NCBI GenBank assembly: GCA_020025885.1
Contig: JAHHRJ010000001.1
Span: 1 to 64,000, forward strand
DNA from: Butyricicoccus sp.
GTDB taxonomy: Bacteria; Bacillota; Clostridia; Oscillospirales; Butyricicoccaceae
Reading direction: 5' to 3'
DNA length: 64,000 bases
The notes beneath the pieces were generated by a model. The model was given only the letters and a program-made list of their open reading frames with translations, had not been told where the DNA came from and did no database searches. The stretch's first letter is position 1. Each line of letters starts with the position of its first letter. This document shows positions 7,623-16,008 of this stretch, piece after piece. The translations under genes and the position numbers were made by a program.

Positions 7623-8423
7623 TTACGGGCGCAGTCCCAAGCCGCCTTCCAGCGTTAAGGTTTCGCCGGTCAGATACTTCAAATCGGGGCTTGCCAGCTG
7701 GACACAGGCACGGCCAATTTCCTTTTCGGAATCACCGTAATGTCCCATAGGAGGCATTTTCACGTTAGACTTAAAAGCTTCTGGATATGCCTGCTGGAAC
7801 TTTTCCAGCTGTGCGGTCCAGGCGATGGGGCAGACCACGTTTACATTGATGCCGTCCGGGCCCCACTCAGTAGCGGCAACGCGGCTCAGGCCGCGAATAC
7901 CTTCTTTTGCTGCGGCATAGGCACACTGGCCAAAATTGCCAAACAAGCCTGCACCAGAAGCAAAATTGATAATGCTGCCCTTACTCTTTTTCAGATAAGG
8001 ATAGCAAGCCTGCATATAATAAAAGGCTGCATACAGACCAGAGTAAATCGCCAAATCAAACTGCTCGGTAGTATGGTCTGCCAGCGGTACGCCGGAGGCG
8101 GAAGCCTGTGCATTGTTAATCAGCACATCAATGCCGCCGAACGTTTCGACGGCCTGTTTGACCACGTTATCCACAACGGCCTTGTTGTCGGCACCGCTGT
8201 TAACATCAGCCTGCACAATCAGGACACGGATGCCATACAGGCGCTCCAGTTCTTCCTTTGCATCTTCCAGCTTTTTTACGTTGCGGCCGGTGATGACCAG
8301 ATTAGAACCTTCTTTTGCAAAGGCAGTAGCAATACCATAACCAATAGAACCACAGCTGCCATCCTGGAGAACAGCACGGCCTGCGCCGGTGATAAGCGTT
8401 GTCTTTCCCGTTAGAAAGCCCAT
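7623..8423 (-). CDS. Short-chain dehydrogenase/reductase (SDR)
   Basis: 266 aa from ATG 8423, which sits behind AGGAAAGGAT; an earlier in-frame start would add a hydrophobic stretch without RBS. SDR hallmarks: NAD(P)-binding TGAGR at 12-16, NNA at 103-105, catalytic Ser156, Tyr169 and Lys173 (YAAAK), and a typical C-terminal TGETLTLEGG. The glycine-rich loop is unusual: about 12 extra residues (AVLQDGSCG) sit between TGAGR and SIGYGIA, a variation seen in some clostridial FabG-like proteins. It lies beside the uronate cluster on the same strand but behind a terminator, so a role as a hexuronate or aldonate oxidoreductase is possible but only inference. Confidence 0.8.
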   Translation of the reverse strand: MGFLTGKTTLITGAGRAVLQDGSCGSIGYGIATAFAKEGSNLVITGRNVKKLEDAKEELERLYGIRVLIVQADVNSGADNKAVVDNVVKQAVETFGGIDVLINNAQASASGVPLADHTTEQFDLAIYSGLYAAFYYMQACYPYLKKSKGSIINFASGAGLFGNFGQCAYAAAKEGIRGLSRVAATEWGPDGINVNVVCPIAWTAQLEKFQQAYPEAFKSNVKMPPMGHYGDSEKEIGRACVQLASPDLKYLTGETLTLEGGLGLRP

Positions 8424-8623
8424 AATAACAGATCCTTTCCTGAATTGTTTGTAATGAAATGCAATGCGGAAGAAACTTCCACTGCGAGTATAACAGAACA
8501 AAAGAAAGAAAACAAGAAAGATATATATAATATTAACAGAATATTTTATCAAGTAAATCACTATTTGAGCAGTAATATCTAAGAAATGCGTGTAAGCATT
8601 GTTTCATGAGCAAACAAAAAGTA

Positions 8624-8664
8624 AAAAAGCGCCCCACTGCAGTGCTGTGCAGGGGGCGTTTTTT
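8624..8664. terminator. Terminator after the GH2 gene
   Basis: AAAAAGCGCCCC...GGGGGCGTTTTTT stem with a GC-rich middle (CTGCAGTGCTGTGCAG). It ends the minus-strand GH2 transcript; A and T tracts on both sides allow bidirectional use. Confidence 0.8.
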
Positions 8665-8688
8665 GATGCGAAATAGTAAAGAAACAGA

Positions 8689-10923
8689 TTAGACCTTGGC
8701 AACCTTGTTCAGGATTGCGTTTGCAGCCAGCAGCTGCTCTTTGGTAGGCTTAACGCCGGACATAGCCATTAGGTTAATTAGGCGCAGAATAGCGATGCTT
8801 GCCAGGGTGTCAAACAGTTCGGGACCAATCGCAGAAGCTGCTTTCTTGAATTCCTCGGTCTTGGGCATGACGGTAGCCAGTACAGACATGAAAGCTTCCT
8901 GACCGCTGGGGCACTTGAGCACGTCGCCGACCTTGGAGTTCAGAGAGTGGTAGCCTTCCGGCTCAACGATATCGAACCAGTTCAGAACGGCGCTCTTGTC
9001 AACCATACGATAGGCCGGGTTGGGTTCTTCCACCTTGCGAATGAAGCTCTCGTCGGTGCAGTCACCTGCAACAGCGGTAAGCTTGGTTTCGCCAGCGTTG
9101 GGCACATCGAAGTAAAAGAAGTGCTCGGGGCAGCGCTGCTTGCCCAGAGATACGCCGTTTGCGAACAGCTCAACTTCCGGCTGGTTGGAGTAAACGGTTA
9201 CACGGGTAACGTCCTCAACACGGTCGATGTAGCGCTTGCTGCACAGGTGGACGAACGGATCGTCGCTCAGCCATGCCTTGTAAGCATAGAAGGCGTCCTT
9301 CTTGTACTTGCGGTCGAAGGTAACCAGACCCTTGTGGTTCTGACCATTCTCGCCGCCTTCGTTACGGTTGTCGCAGCCGAAGTCAAACATATTCCAAACG
9401 TGGGTTGCCCACAGGTACTTACGAGAGAACAGCTGCTTGATCAGCTCTTCGTGGTAGTAGGACTGATACTCTTCCGTATAGTCGCCCTGTTCAGGGGTGG
9501 AAGAGTGCCAGTTCAGACCTTCGCAGCCGTACTCAGACATACCAACAGGCAGGTTGGGATAAGCAGCGTGGAAATCGTCAAACCAAGGACCGTTCATGTC
9601 GGTTTCACCAGCATACCAGCCAAAGTAGTGGTTGTAGCTGATAACATCAGGAATACGCAGGTATGCAGCGTCCTTGCTGCAGGAAGAAAGCGCTGCAACA
9701 GCGGTCAGACGGGTCTTGTCCATTTCGTGAACCATGTCATTCAGGATGCGATGGTTCTCAATCAGGCCGGGGTCCTTGCCGCCGTCCATGGTGATTTCAT
9801 TAGACAGGCCCCAGACAACGATGCTGGCGTGGTTGTAGTTCTGGAGAATCAGTTCCTTCATCTGGTTGATGGTGTTGTCCCGGCCATTGGGCAGATGATG
9901 GGAAATGTAGGGAATCTCAGCCCAAACGACCTGACCGTACTCGTCGCACAAATCGTAGAAGTATTGGTCGTGCTGATAGTGTGCCAGACGGATGGTGTTA
10001 GCACCCATTTCGCAGATCAGCTCCATGTCTTCCTTGTGGTGCTCGGGCAGCAGTGCGTTGCCGATGCCCCAGCGGTCCTGGTGGCGAGATACGCCGTGCA
10101 GCGGATACACTTCACCGTTCAGGATGAAGCCGCGTTCGGGATCAATCTCGTAGGTGCGGCAGCCAAAGCGTGCGGAAACGTTGTCCAGAACTGCATTGCC
10201 TTCAGTCAAGATGACCTCAGCAGTGTACAGGTAGGGACCCTTGCGGCCGTTCCAGCGATGTGCGTTTTCAATCACAAAGTTTGCAGTGGTCTCGGAGGTA
10301 GTGGTGGTAGCAACCATATTGCCCTCTTTGTCTTTCAGGGTATAGACCAGCTGCTGGCCTTCCTTCTGATTTTTGGTCCAGACCCTGACTTCCACGTTAG
10401 CGTTGTCGCCGTCCATGACAGGAGTAATCTGGATGCCGGGTCCACCGTAGTACTCCAGGTCGAAGTGGCTGTTGTTGACACAGACCATATTCACGTTGCG
10501 GTACAGGCCGCCGTAGAACGTAAAGTCAGCAAACTGGGGATAAACGTGATCGTTGGGGGCGTTGTCCACAGCAATCACGATCAGATTCTGAGCTTGCAGA
10601 ACAGCTGTAACATCGACACGCCAGGTAGAGTAACCACCGTCGTGGCGAGCCATTTCCTGGCCGTTCACATAAACAATGGCAGAAGAATTTGCGCCATTGA
10701 TTTCCAGAAAGTAGCGGTCAGCCTTGGGCAGATCCATCTTGTTCAGCTGCTTTGCGTAGAAAGCAGTGCCACGGTAGTAGTCACCGCCACCGTCCTGGCC
10801 GTCGATTGCGTTCCAGGTGTGAGGCAGGTTGACCCAGTACCAGTTGGTCGGCATGGTCTGGGGAACGGTCGTAGTTTCCTGAGAGAAAGCCCATTTGGTG
10901 TTCAGAGAAAAAATCTCGCGCAT
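8689..10923 (-). CDS. Glycoside hydrolase family 2 (beta-glucuronidase/beta-galactosidase-type)
   Basis: 744 aa from ATG 10923 behind AAGGAGG. Domains: sugar-binding beta-sandwich (about 1-150), immunoglobulin-like domain (160-260), TIM barrel (265-560) and a C-terminal beta domain. The acid/base is Glu376 in SNEI and the nucleophile Glu464 in MSEYGCEG. An N-x-K motif (N529-H-K531) occurs; this is the motif used by bacterial glucuronidases to bind the sugar carboxylate, but related galactosidases can carry it too. Lying beside uxaC, kdgK and kdgA, it most likely releases glucuronate or galacturonate from glycoconjugates. No signal peptide, so it acts in the cytoplasm. The last ~80 residues are helical (KPTKEQLLAANAILNKV) and not part of the usual GH2 core. 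Confidence 0.85.
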   Translation of the reverse strand: MREIFSLNTKWAFSQETTTVPQTMPTNWYWVNLPHTWNAIDGQDGGGDYYRGTAFYAKQLNKMDLPKADRYFLEINGANSSAIVYVNGQEMARHDGGYSTWRVDVTAVLQAQNLIVIAVDNAPNDHVYPQFADFTFYGGLYRNVNMVCVNNSHFDLEYYGGPGIQITPVMDGDNANVEVRVWTKNQKEGQQLVYTLKDKEGNMVATTTTSETTANFVIENAHRWNGRKGPYLYTAEVILTEGNAVLDNVSARFGCRTYEIDPERGFILNGEVYPLHGVSRHQDRWGIGNALLPEHHKEDMELICEMGANTIRLAHYQHDQYFYDLCDEYGQVVWAEIPYISHHLPNGRDNTINQMKELILQNYNHASIVVWGLSNEITMDGGKDPGLIENHRILNDMVHEMDKTRLTAVAALSSCSKDAAYLRIPDVISYNHYFGWYAGETDMNGPWFDDFHAAYPNLPVGMSEYGCEGLNWHSSTPEQGDYTEEYQSYYHEELIKQLFSRKYLWATHVWNMFDFGCDNRNEGGENGQNHKGLVTFDRKYKKDAFYAYKAWLSDDPFVHLCSKRYIDRVEDVTRVTVYSNQPEVELFANGVSLGKQRCPEHFFYFDVPNAGETKLTAVAGDCTDESFIRKVEEPNPAYRMVDKSAVLNWFDIVEPEGYHSLNSKVGDVLKCPSGQEAFMSVLATVMPKTEEFKKAASAIGPELFDTLASIAILRLINLMAMSGVKPTKEQLLAANAILNKVAKV

Positions 10924-10952
10924 AAAAGAACCTCCTTGTAAATATGCGTAGG

Positions 10953-11030
10953 ACGTATACAAAAGCCCAGCATATTACGCCTAGTGTAAAGAAAAAGACA
11001 AAAAGTATCAATGGGAATCCATATGGATTC
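10953..11030 (-). promoter_or_regulatory. Promoter and operator candidates upstream of the GH2 gene
   Basis: On the minus strand TTGTCT (11001-10996), 18 bp, TAATAT (10977-10972) is a plausible promoter. Just downstream is TTGTATACGT (10962-10953), the same 10-mer found in front of kdgA at 14765-14774. Upstream is a perfect 16-bp palindrome GAATCCATATGGATTC (11015-11030). This suggests the GH2 gene has its own regulated promoter within the uronate locus. Confidence 0.55.
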
Positions 11031-11111
11031 TGACGCGATTTGGCATAAAATTGTACGGATACTCCAAAGGTCTCCGCACTTTGAAAAGAACGGAGACTCA
11101 CGTTGAAAGAA

Positions 11112-12545
11112 TTACAGGCCGAAGTAACGAATTGCGTTGTTGCAGCAGATGCCCTCAACGATCTTCTTTAGAGAAGCTTCGTTGTTTGGGTATTCACCAT
11201 TCTCGACCCAGTTGCCAATCAGGTTGCACAGGATGCGGCGGAAATAGTCGTGGCGTGCATAGGACAGGAAAGAGCGGGAATCGGTCAGCATACCAACAAA
11301 GTTGCCCAGCAGGCCCAGGCTTGCCAGAGACTGCATCTGTTCTTCCATGCCAGTCTTGGTGTCGTTGAACCACCAGGCAGAGCCGTGCTGTATCTTGCCG
11401 GCAATCTCAGGGCTCTGGAAGCAGCCCAGGATGGTGCCGATCTGTGCATTGTCAGCTGGATTCAGAGAGTACAGGATGGTCTTGGGCAGCTCGTCGGTTG
11501 CATCCAGTGCGCTCAGCAGAGCAGCAATGTTGCCGCCGCAGGTGTTCTGCGCAATCATGTCGTAACCGGTATCGGGCCCCATGGCAGCAAACTTTGCCTT
11601 GTTGTTATCACGCAAGCAGGAATAGTGCAGCTGCATCACGATGTTGCGGCTGTGGTAGTTGCGTGCTAAGAACAGCAGGATTGCGGTCTGGTACATTTCA
11701 GCTTCTTCCTTGGTGATAGCCTGACCAGCCATAGCCTTCTGGAAGACAGCCTCGACCTGCTCGTCAGAAGCCGGACGGAACATCACGTAGTCCAGTCCGT
11801 GGTCGCTGGCCTTGCAGTCGTGTGCTGCAAAGAAGTCCAGACGCTCCAGCAGAGCAGCCTTGACATCCGCAACGGTGTTCAGGCTTTCCTTGCCAACGCT
11901 GGCAGCCAGTTTACCCATATATTCTGCAAAGCCGGGCTTGTGGATGTTGACAGCCTTGTCAGGACGGAAAGAAGGGCAGATCTTGCAGGTGATGGAAGAA
12001 TCGGCTGCAATCTTCTCGTGCCATTCCAGAGAATCGATGGGGTCATCGGTGGTGCCGACCATGGCAACATTGGACTGACGGATCAGGCCGCGGACGGTCA
12101 TATTTTCACCGTGCTGCAGCATTTCGTTGCAGTGCTTATAAATTTCCTGTGCGTTTTCAGGGGTGAAAGCTTCCTCAATGCCGAAGTACTTGTGCAGCTC
12201 CAGGTTGCACCAGTGGTACATGGGATTGCCAATTGCCATTTCCAGCGCTTCAGCAAACTTCTGGATGCGCGCTACACCGGGCTTATCGCCGGTTACATAG
12301 TCCTCAGACAGGCCGTTGGAACGCATGACACGCCATTTGTAGTGGTCGCCTGCGTAAGAGCCATCGGGCTGTTTGCCGCCCAGCCAGATATCTTCCAGCG
12401 CATTGAAACGACGGTCTTCGTAAATCTCCTTGGGAGAGATATGGCAGTGATAGTCCACGATGGGCATATTTTCAGCATAGTCGTGGAACAGGTGCTTAGC
12501 GGTTTCGGTTTCCAGCAGGAAATCCTTATCCATAAATGCTTTCAT
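11112..12545 (-). CDS. uxaC: Glucuronate/galacturonate isomerase
   Basis: 477 aa, the usual length of UxaC. The enzyme converts D-glucuronate to D-fructuronate and D-galacturonate to D-tagaturonate, the first step of intracellular uronate breakdown. Family features: the metal-binding start IVDYHCHISPKEI, the VGTTDDPIDSLEWH segment, and the near-C-terminal GNFVGMLTDSRSFLSYARHDYFRR signature. It follows kdgK on the same strand after 112 bp, so one operon is likely. The start ATG at 12545 has no good SD immediately upstream; a strong AAAGGAGGAG lies about 64 nt away on the far side of a 10-bp hairpin (separate entry). A mannonate/altronate branch (uxuA/uxaB) is not in this window. Confidence 0.93.
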   Translation of the reverse strand: MKAFMDKDFLLETETAKHLFHDYAENMPIVDYHCHISPKEIYEDRRFNALEDIWLGGKQPDGSYAGDHYKWRVMRSNGLSEDYVTGDKPGVARIQKFAEALEMAIGNPMYHWCNLELHKYFGIEEAFTPENAQEIYKHCNEMLQHGENMTVRGLIRQSNVAMVGTTDDPIDSLEWHEKIAADSSITCKICPSFRPDKAVNIHKPGFAEYMGKLAASVGKESLNTVADVKAALLERLDFFAAHDCKASDHGLDYVMFRPASDEQVEAVFQKAMAGQAITKEEAEMYQTAILLFLARNYHSRNIVMQLHYSCLRDNNKAKFAAMGPDTGYDMIAQNTCGGNIAALLSALDATDELPKTILYSLNPADNAQIGTILGCFQSPEIAGKIQHGSAWWFNDTKTGMEEQMQSLASLGLLGNFVGMLTDSRSFLSYARHDYFRRILCNLIGNWVENGEYPNNEASLKKIVEGICCNNAIRYFGL

Positions 12546-12618
12546 AGATATCTCTTACACGGCACAAAAGCCGTACGCCCGGTTGGAACGTGCGATATGT
12601 GCCGTGTACTCCTCCTTT
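12546..12618 (-). promoter_or_regulatory. Hairpin between a strong Shine-Dalgarno and the uxaC start
   Basis: Reading the minus strand: AAAGGAGGAG (12618-12609), then TACACGGCAC (12608... to 12599), a 33-nt interior, GTGCCGTGTA (12565-12556), AGAGATATCT and ATG. The arms form a perfect 10-bp stem starting directly after the SD. Folding it out leaves SD-(10 nt)-ATG, an ordinary spacing. No T-run follows, so it is not a terminator, and no other start codon sits at a proper distance from the SD. Function as a translational bridge is inference. Confidence 0.6.
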
Positions 12619-12657
12619 AATAAAGCAAAAGCAAAGTACGAAAAAATCTGCGGTTCA

Positions 12658-13689
12658 TTAGCGCTGCACACGGCCGGAACCATCGCCGCCAGCAAGCTTC
12701 TCAACTTCAGCGATAGTAGCAAAGTTGTAGTCGCCTTCGATGCTATGCTTCAGTGCGGAAGCAGCGACTGCAAACTCAACAGCGTCCTGAGTGGATTTGC
12801 CGCTCAGCAGCGCATAGATCAGGCCGCCGCCGAAGGAGTCACCGCCGCCGATGCGGTCGATGATGTGCAGGTGATACTTCTTGGAGAAGCAGTACTCGTC
12901 AGAAGCAGCATCGTACAGCATAGCGCTCCAGTCGTTGTCGAAAGCACTCTTGCTCTCGCGCAGAGTGATAGCCACCTTCTCGAAGCTGAATTTGTCAGCC
13001 AGTTGCTTCGCAACGCTCTTGTAGCCTTCGCGGTTGATCTCACCAGCGGTGATGTCGGTAGCCTCAGCCTCAATGCCGAAGACGTCCTTTGCGTCCTCCT
13101 CGTTGGAGATGCAGACATCAACGTACTGGCACAGCTCGGTCATAGCAGCACGAGCTTGCTCACGAGTCCACAGCTTGCCGCGGTAGTTCAGGTCGCAGCT
13201 GATCTTGCAGCCGTGTGCCTTAGCAGCCTTGCAGGCTTCCTTGCAGATTGCAACAACGTTTGCGCCCAGAGCCGGAGTAATACCGGTGAAGTGGAACCAC
13301 TCTGCGCCCTCGAAAATCTCGTCCCAGTTGAAGTCGTCAGTGGTAGCTTCCTGGATAGCGGAGTGAGCACGGTCGTAGATGCAGACGGAAGGCCGCTGAG
13401 AAGCGCCCTTTTCGTTGAAGTAGATACCAACACGGTCGCCGCCGCGGGTGATCATGCTGGTGTTGACGCCGTAGCGGCGCAGGCTGTTCACAGCAGCCTG
13501 ACCGATTGCGTGTGTGGGCAGCTTGGAAACAAAGTATGCGTCCATGCCGTAGTTCGCCAGGGAAACAGCAACGTTGGCTTCGCCGCCGCCGAAGGTGAAC
13601 GCCAGGTGGTCCGCCTGAACAAAGCGCTCGTAGTTATAAGGCTGCAGACGGAGCATCAGTTCGCCGAAGGTAACAACTTTCTTAGACAT
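12658..13689 (-). CDS. kdgK: 2-keto-3-deoxygluconate kinase (PfkB family)
   Basis: 343 aa. PfkB-type sugar kinase: the N-terminal VVTFGELMLRL and the FGGGEANVAVSLA substrate motif (33-46), and the C-terminal ATP motif IDRIGGGDSFGGG with catalytic base Asp284. Phosphorylates 2-keto-3-deoxygluconate to KDPG, which the aldolase encoded just upstream splits. Start at ATG 13689 with AAGGAG upstream; the gene is 40 bp from kdgA and 112 bp from uxaC, all on the minus strand. The assignment to KDG rather than another sugar rests on the operon context. Confidence 0.9.
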   Translation of the reverse strand: MSKKVVTFGELMLRLQPYNYERFVQADHLAFTFGGGEANVAVSLANYGMDAYFVSKLPTHAIGQAAVNSLRRYGVNTSMITRGGDRVGIYFNEKGASQRPSVCIYDRAHSAIQEATTDDFNWDEIFEGAEWFHFTGITPALGANVVAICKEACKAAKAHGCKISCDLNYRGKLWTREQARAAMTELCQYVDVCISNEEDAKDVFGIEAEATDITAGEINREGYKSVAKQLADKFSFEKVAITLRESKSAFDNDWSAMLYDAASDEYCFSKKYHLHIIDRIGGGDSFGGGLIYALLSGKSTQDAVEFAVAASALKHSIEGDYNFATIAEVEKLAGGDGSGRVQR

Positions 13690-13729
13690 GGTGATAAACT
13701 CCTTTTTATGCGTTTGTTATCAATGAAAA

Positions 13730-14671
13730 TTACTTCTGAACCAGTAGGATTGCAAAGCCGCCGACTTCGTCGGCCAGGCAGCATGCAATGTTCTTGCCGT
13801 TCTGGTTGACCATGCTGTCAAGGTCAAACTTTACGCCGCGGCGGCTCAGGTGGTAAACCGCACGGTCGACGTTGTTGCACTGGATAGCAATATGACCATT
13901 TTTGCCGCGGCCGTTGGACGTCATGATTTCGAATTCCTTGTTGCCAACAGTGATCTTCTTGTTCAGCAGGTCGGCCAGCAGGTTTGCGGTAACCATTGCA
14001 TCTTCTTCGTTTTCGCTGTTGATGTCGAGGCGGCCCAGTTCCAGGCCCAGCATAACGTCGACAGCTTCCTTGGTCATAGCGGTGATCTTTTCCCAGTCGT
14101 GAGCCTTGATCACGTCAGACTTGCACATCCAGGTGCCGCCGACAGCGAAGATTTGGTCGTAGCCCAGGTAGTCGTTTACGTTCTTAGCGTTGACGCCGCC
14201 AGTGCACATCCACTTAGCATCTTTCAGCGCAGCGCCGATGTTCTTCAGCATGTTGACACCGCCGTTTGCTTCAGCAGGGAAGAACTTTAGAGCTTCACAG
14301 CCCATGTTCATAGCCTGCTGCATTTCGCCGGCAGAAGCAGTACCGGGCATTGCGATGCCGCCCTTGTCGATGACATGCTGCACCACGTTGGGGTCAAAGC
14401 CGGGAGCAACGATGAAGGATGCACCAGCAGCCATAGCGCGGTCTGCTTGCTCAGTGGTCAGGACAGTGCCGGCACCCAGCAGCATTTCAGGCATTTCTTC
14501 GTGAATCTTGCGGATGCAATCTTCCGCGCAAGCAGTGCGGAACGTGACCTCGGCAGCAGGCAGGCCGCCGTCAGCCAGAGCTTTGCACAGAGGCAGGGCC
14601 TCATCAACACTATTGAAAGCGATAACAGGAATAATACCAATTTGGTAAACTTTGTTCAGTACGTCATTCAT
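13730..14671 (-). CDS. kdgA: KDPG/KHG aldolase with C-terminal VOC-like domain
   Basis: 313 aa; the first ~210 residues are a complete class I 2-keto-3-deoxy-6-phosphogluconate aldolase with GLPAAEVTFR (Glu41 as proton-transfer residue) and Schiff-base Lys129 in EALKFFPAE. The reaction splits KDPG into pyruvate and glyceraldehyde-3-phosphate. Residues about 212-313 form a second domain (KNGHIAIQCNNVDRAVYHLSRRGVKF) like a half of the glyoxalase/VOC fold; this fusion recurs in clostridial KDPG aldolases and its purpose is unclear. First gene of the kdgA-kdgK-uxaC unit; ATG 14671 follows GGAGGAA. Confidence 0.9.
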   Translation of the reverse strand: MNDVLNKVYQIGIIPVIAFNSVDEALPLCKALADGGLPAAEVTFRTACAEDCIRKIHEEMPEMLLGAGTVLTTEQADRAMAAGASFIVAPGFDPNVVQHVIDKGGIAMPGTASAGEMQQAMNMGCEALKFFPAEANGGVNMLKNIGAALKDAKWMCTGGVNAKNVNDYLGYDQIFAVGGTWMCKSDVIKAHDWEKITAMTKEAVDVMLGLELGRLDINSENEEDAMVTANLLADLLNKKITVGNKEFEIMTSNGRGKNGHIAIQCNNVDRAVYHLSRRGVKFDLDSMVNQNGKNIACCLADEVGGFAILLVQK

Positions 14672-14764
14672 AACGGGTTCCTCCTACTAAAAGCTAAAAG
14701 AATGGAATGTGAAAACAAATAGATTGACAGCGTTACGCTTGATGTTACGTTGCATTACAGTATC

Positions 14765-15057
14765 TTGTATACGTAGAAAATAAGAGAAAATCTTACTGCA
14801 ATAACGAAAAAATAAACGAAAGAAAAACTGCGAAACATCGAATGAAAAGCAAGAGAAGCTAGGAACGCAACCTGTTGAAAAAGCCGGATCGACATACAAA
14901 CAGCCATAATGGGACCAGGATGTATTTGTATTTTCAGGCTGCAAAATCGCTTGCATTTTCGCAGGAAATTTTGCGCAGCTTTGGTGTGAGGTCTGAAATG
15001 CCCGAATACTTTTTACTTGCATACCAGTTGACGCATCAACGCTTTCCGTGATACAGT
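14765..15057. promoter_or_regulatory. Divergent control region between kdgA and the GntR regulator
   Basis: The 436-bp gap 14672-15107 contains no gene. TTGTATACGT lies at 14765-14774, identical to the site before the GH2 gene. Near the regulator, a palindrome GTTGA-CGCA-TCAAC (15027-15040) overlaps the -35 of a promoter TTGACG (15028-15033), 18 bp, TACAGT (15052-15057), and another GTATAC lies at 15081-15086. FCD-type GntR proteins bind short palindromes, so these are the likely operators; UxuR/ExuR sites of enteric bacteria also centre on GTATAC. Confidence 0.5.
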
Positions 15058-15107
15058 GAAATGAAAAGATAGAAATAAAAGTATACAGAAAAAAACAGGA
15101 GACACCT

Positions 15108-15788
15108 ATGCGTTTGACAGAAAGACTGCCTCGGGAAACCGGCCGAGATTACGCCCTTCGGACGATCAAAGATAATATTGTGCGTCTGGAACTGGTGCCC
15201 GGCAGTATGGTGAGCGAGAACGAGCTGGCTGCTGAAATGGGTTTATCCCGTACGCCGGTGCGAGAAGCACTGATTGAACTTTCCAAGGCAAAAATCGTTG
15301 AGATCTATCCGCAGCGTGGCAGCAGCATTTCGCTCATTGATTATAATTTGGTTGAAGAAGCACGTTTTATGCGTCAGGTTTTAGAATGTGCTGTCGTAGA
15401 GCAATGCTGCGGCAAGACCAATGTAGTGGAATTGCAGAAGTTGCAGGAGAATCTGCGTTTGCAGCAGTTCTACCAGCAGGATGGGCAAACTGGTGCCGAA
15501 ATGCTGATGGAACTGGATAATGGGTTCCACGCGCTGTTGTTTGAGATGGCAGGTAAGTCGCATGTATATCAGCTGATGGAAAATATATCTCTGCACGCCG
15601 AGCGTGTGCACAGCCTGGCTTTGAGCAAGGTTGAAGACGAAAAAATTGTGGAGGACCACGAACTTTTGCTGAAAGGCATTATGGCGAATGAGCCAGAGTG
15701 TGTAGTTGAGCTGATGAAAAAGCACTTGAATCGATATGATATCGACGCAAAGGCCATCCGCGAAGCATATCCTGCATACTTCAAATAA
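15108..15788 (+). CDS. GntR-family regulator with FCD domain
   Basis: 226 aa. N-terminal winged helix (about 10-78) with the GntR pattern VSENELAAEMGLSRTPVREALIEL; C-terminal all-helical FCD ligand domain with metal-binding candidates Asp/His in ELDNGFHALLFE, EDHELL and MKKHLNRY. FCD regulators of this type (UxuR, ExuR, KdgR-like) sense sugar acids. Divergent to kdgA-kdgK-uxaC, so it very likely represses that operon and responds to a uronate or KDG intermediate. SD ACAGGAG before ATG 15108. Confidence 0.9.
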   Translation: MRLTERLPRETGRDYALRTIKDNIVRLELVPGSMVSENELAAEMGLSRTPVREALIELSKAKIVEIYPQRGSSISLIDYNLVEEARFMRQVLECAVVEQCCGKTNVVELQKLQENLRLQQFYQQDGQTGAEMLMELDNGFHALLFEMAGKSHVYQLMENISLHAERVHSLALSKVEDEKIVEDHELLLKGIMANEPECVVELMKKHLNRYDIDAKAIREAYPAYFK

Positions 15789-15799
15789 GAAAAATCGAG

Positions 15800-15841
15800 A
15801 AATATCCGTCGCCGTGTTTAGAACACAGCGACGGATATTTT
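15800..15841 (+). terminator. Terminator of the GntR gene
   Basis: AAATATCCGTCGCCGTG pairs with CACAGCGACGGATATTT (one G-T pair), followed by T residues. Confidence 0.85.
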
Positions 15842-15945
15842 GCTTTGCAGCACGCTGCTGGGAATGGTATTGCTTTGGCAAAATTCGGTATATGAATAGC
15901 CATCCTCTATAAAAGTAAGTATCCTGTGAAACTATCCGGCATTGG

Positions 15946-15975
15946 TTGAATCTGATAATAAAAATGTTGTATACT
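15946..15975 (+). promoter_or_regulatory. Promoter of the CPBP protease gene
   Basis: TTGAAT (15946-15951), 18 bp, TATACT (15970-15975), 33 bp before the start codon. Confidence 0.65.
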
Positions 15976-16008
15976 AAAAAAGAATGTAGAAAAAAGGAGC
16001 GATAACAA

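Noticed and set aside
8947..10941. 664-codon open frame on the plus strand
   Set aside because: Antisense to the GH2 gene; no start signals, and the minus-strand gene is certain.
12546..12618. Terminator between kdgK and uxaC
   Set aside because: The stem is strong but no T-run follows on the transcribed strand.
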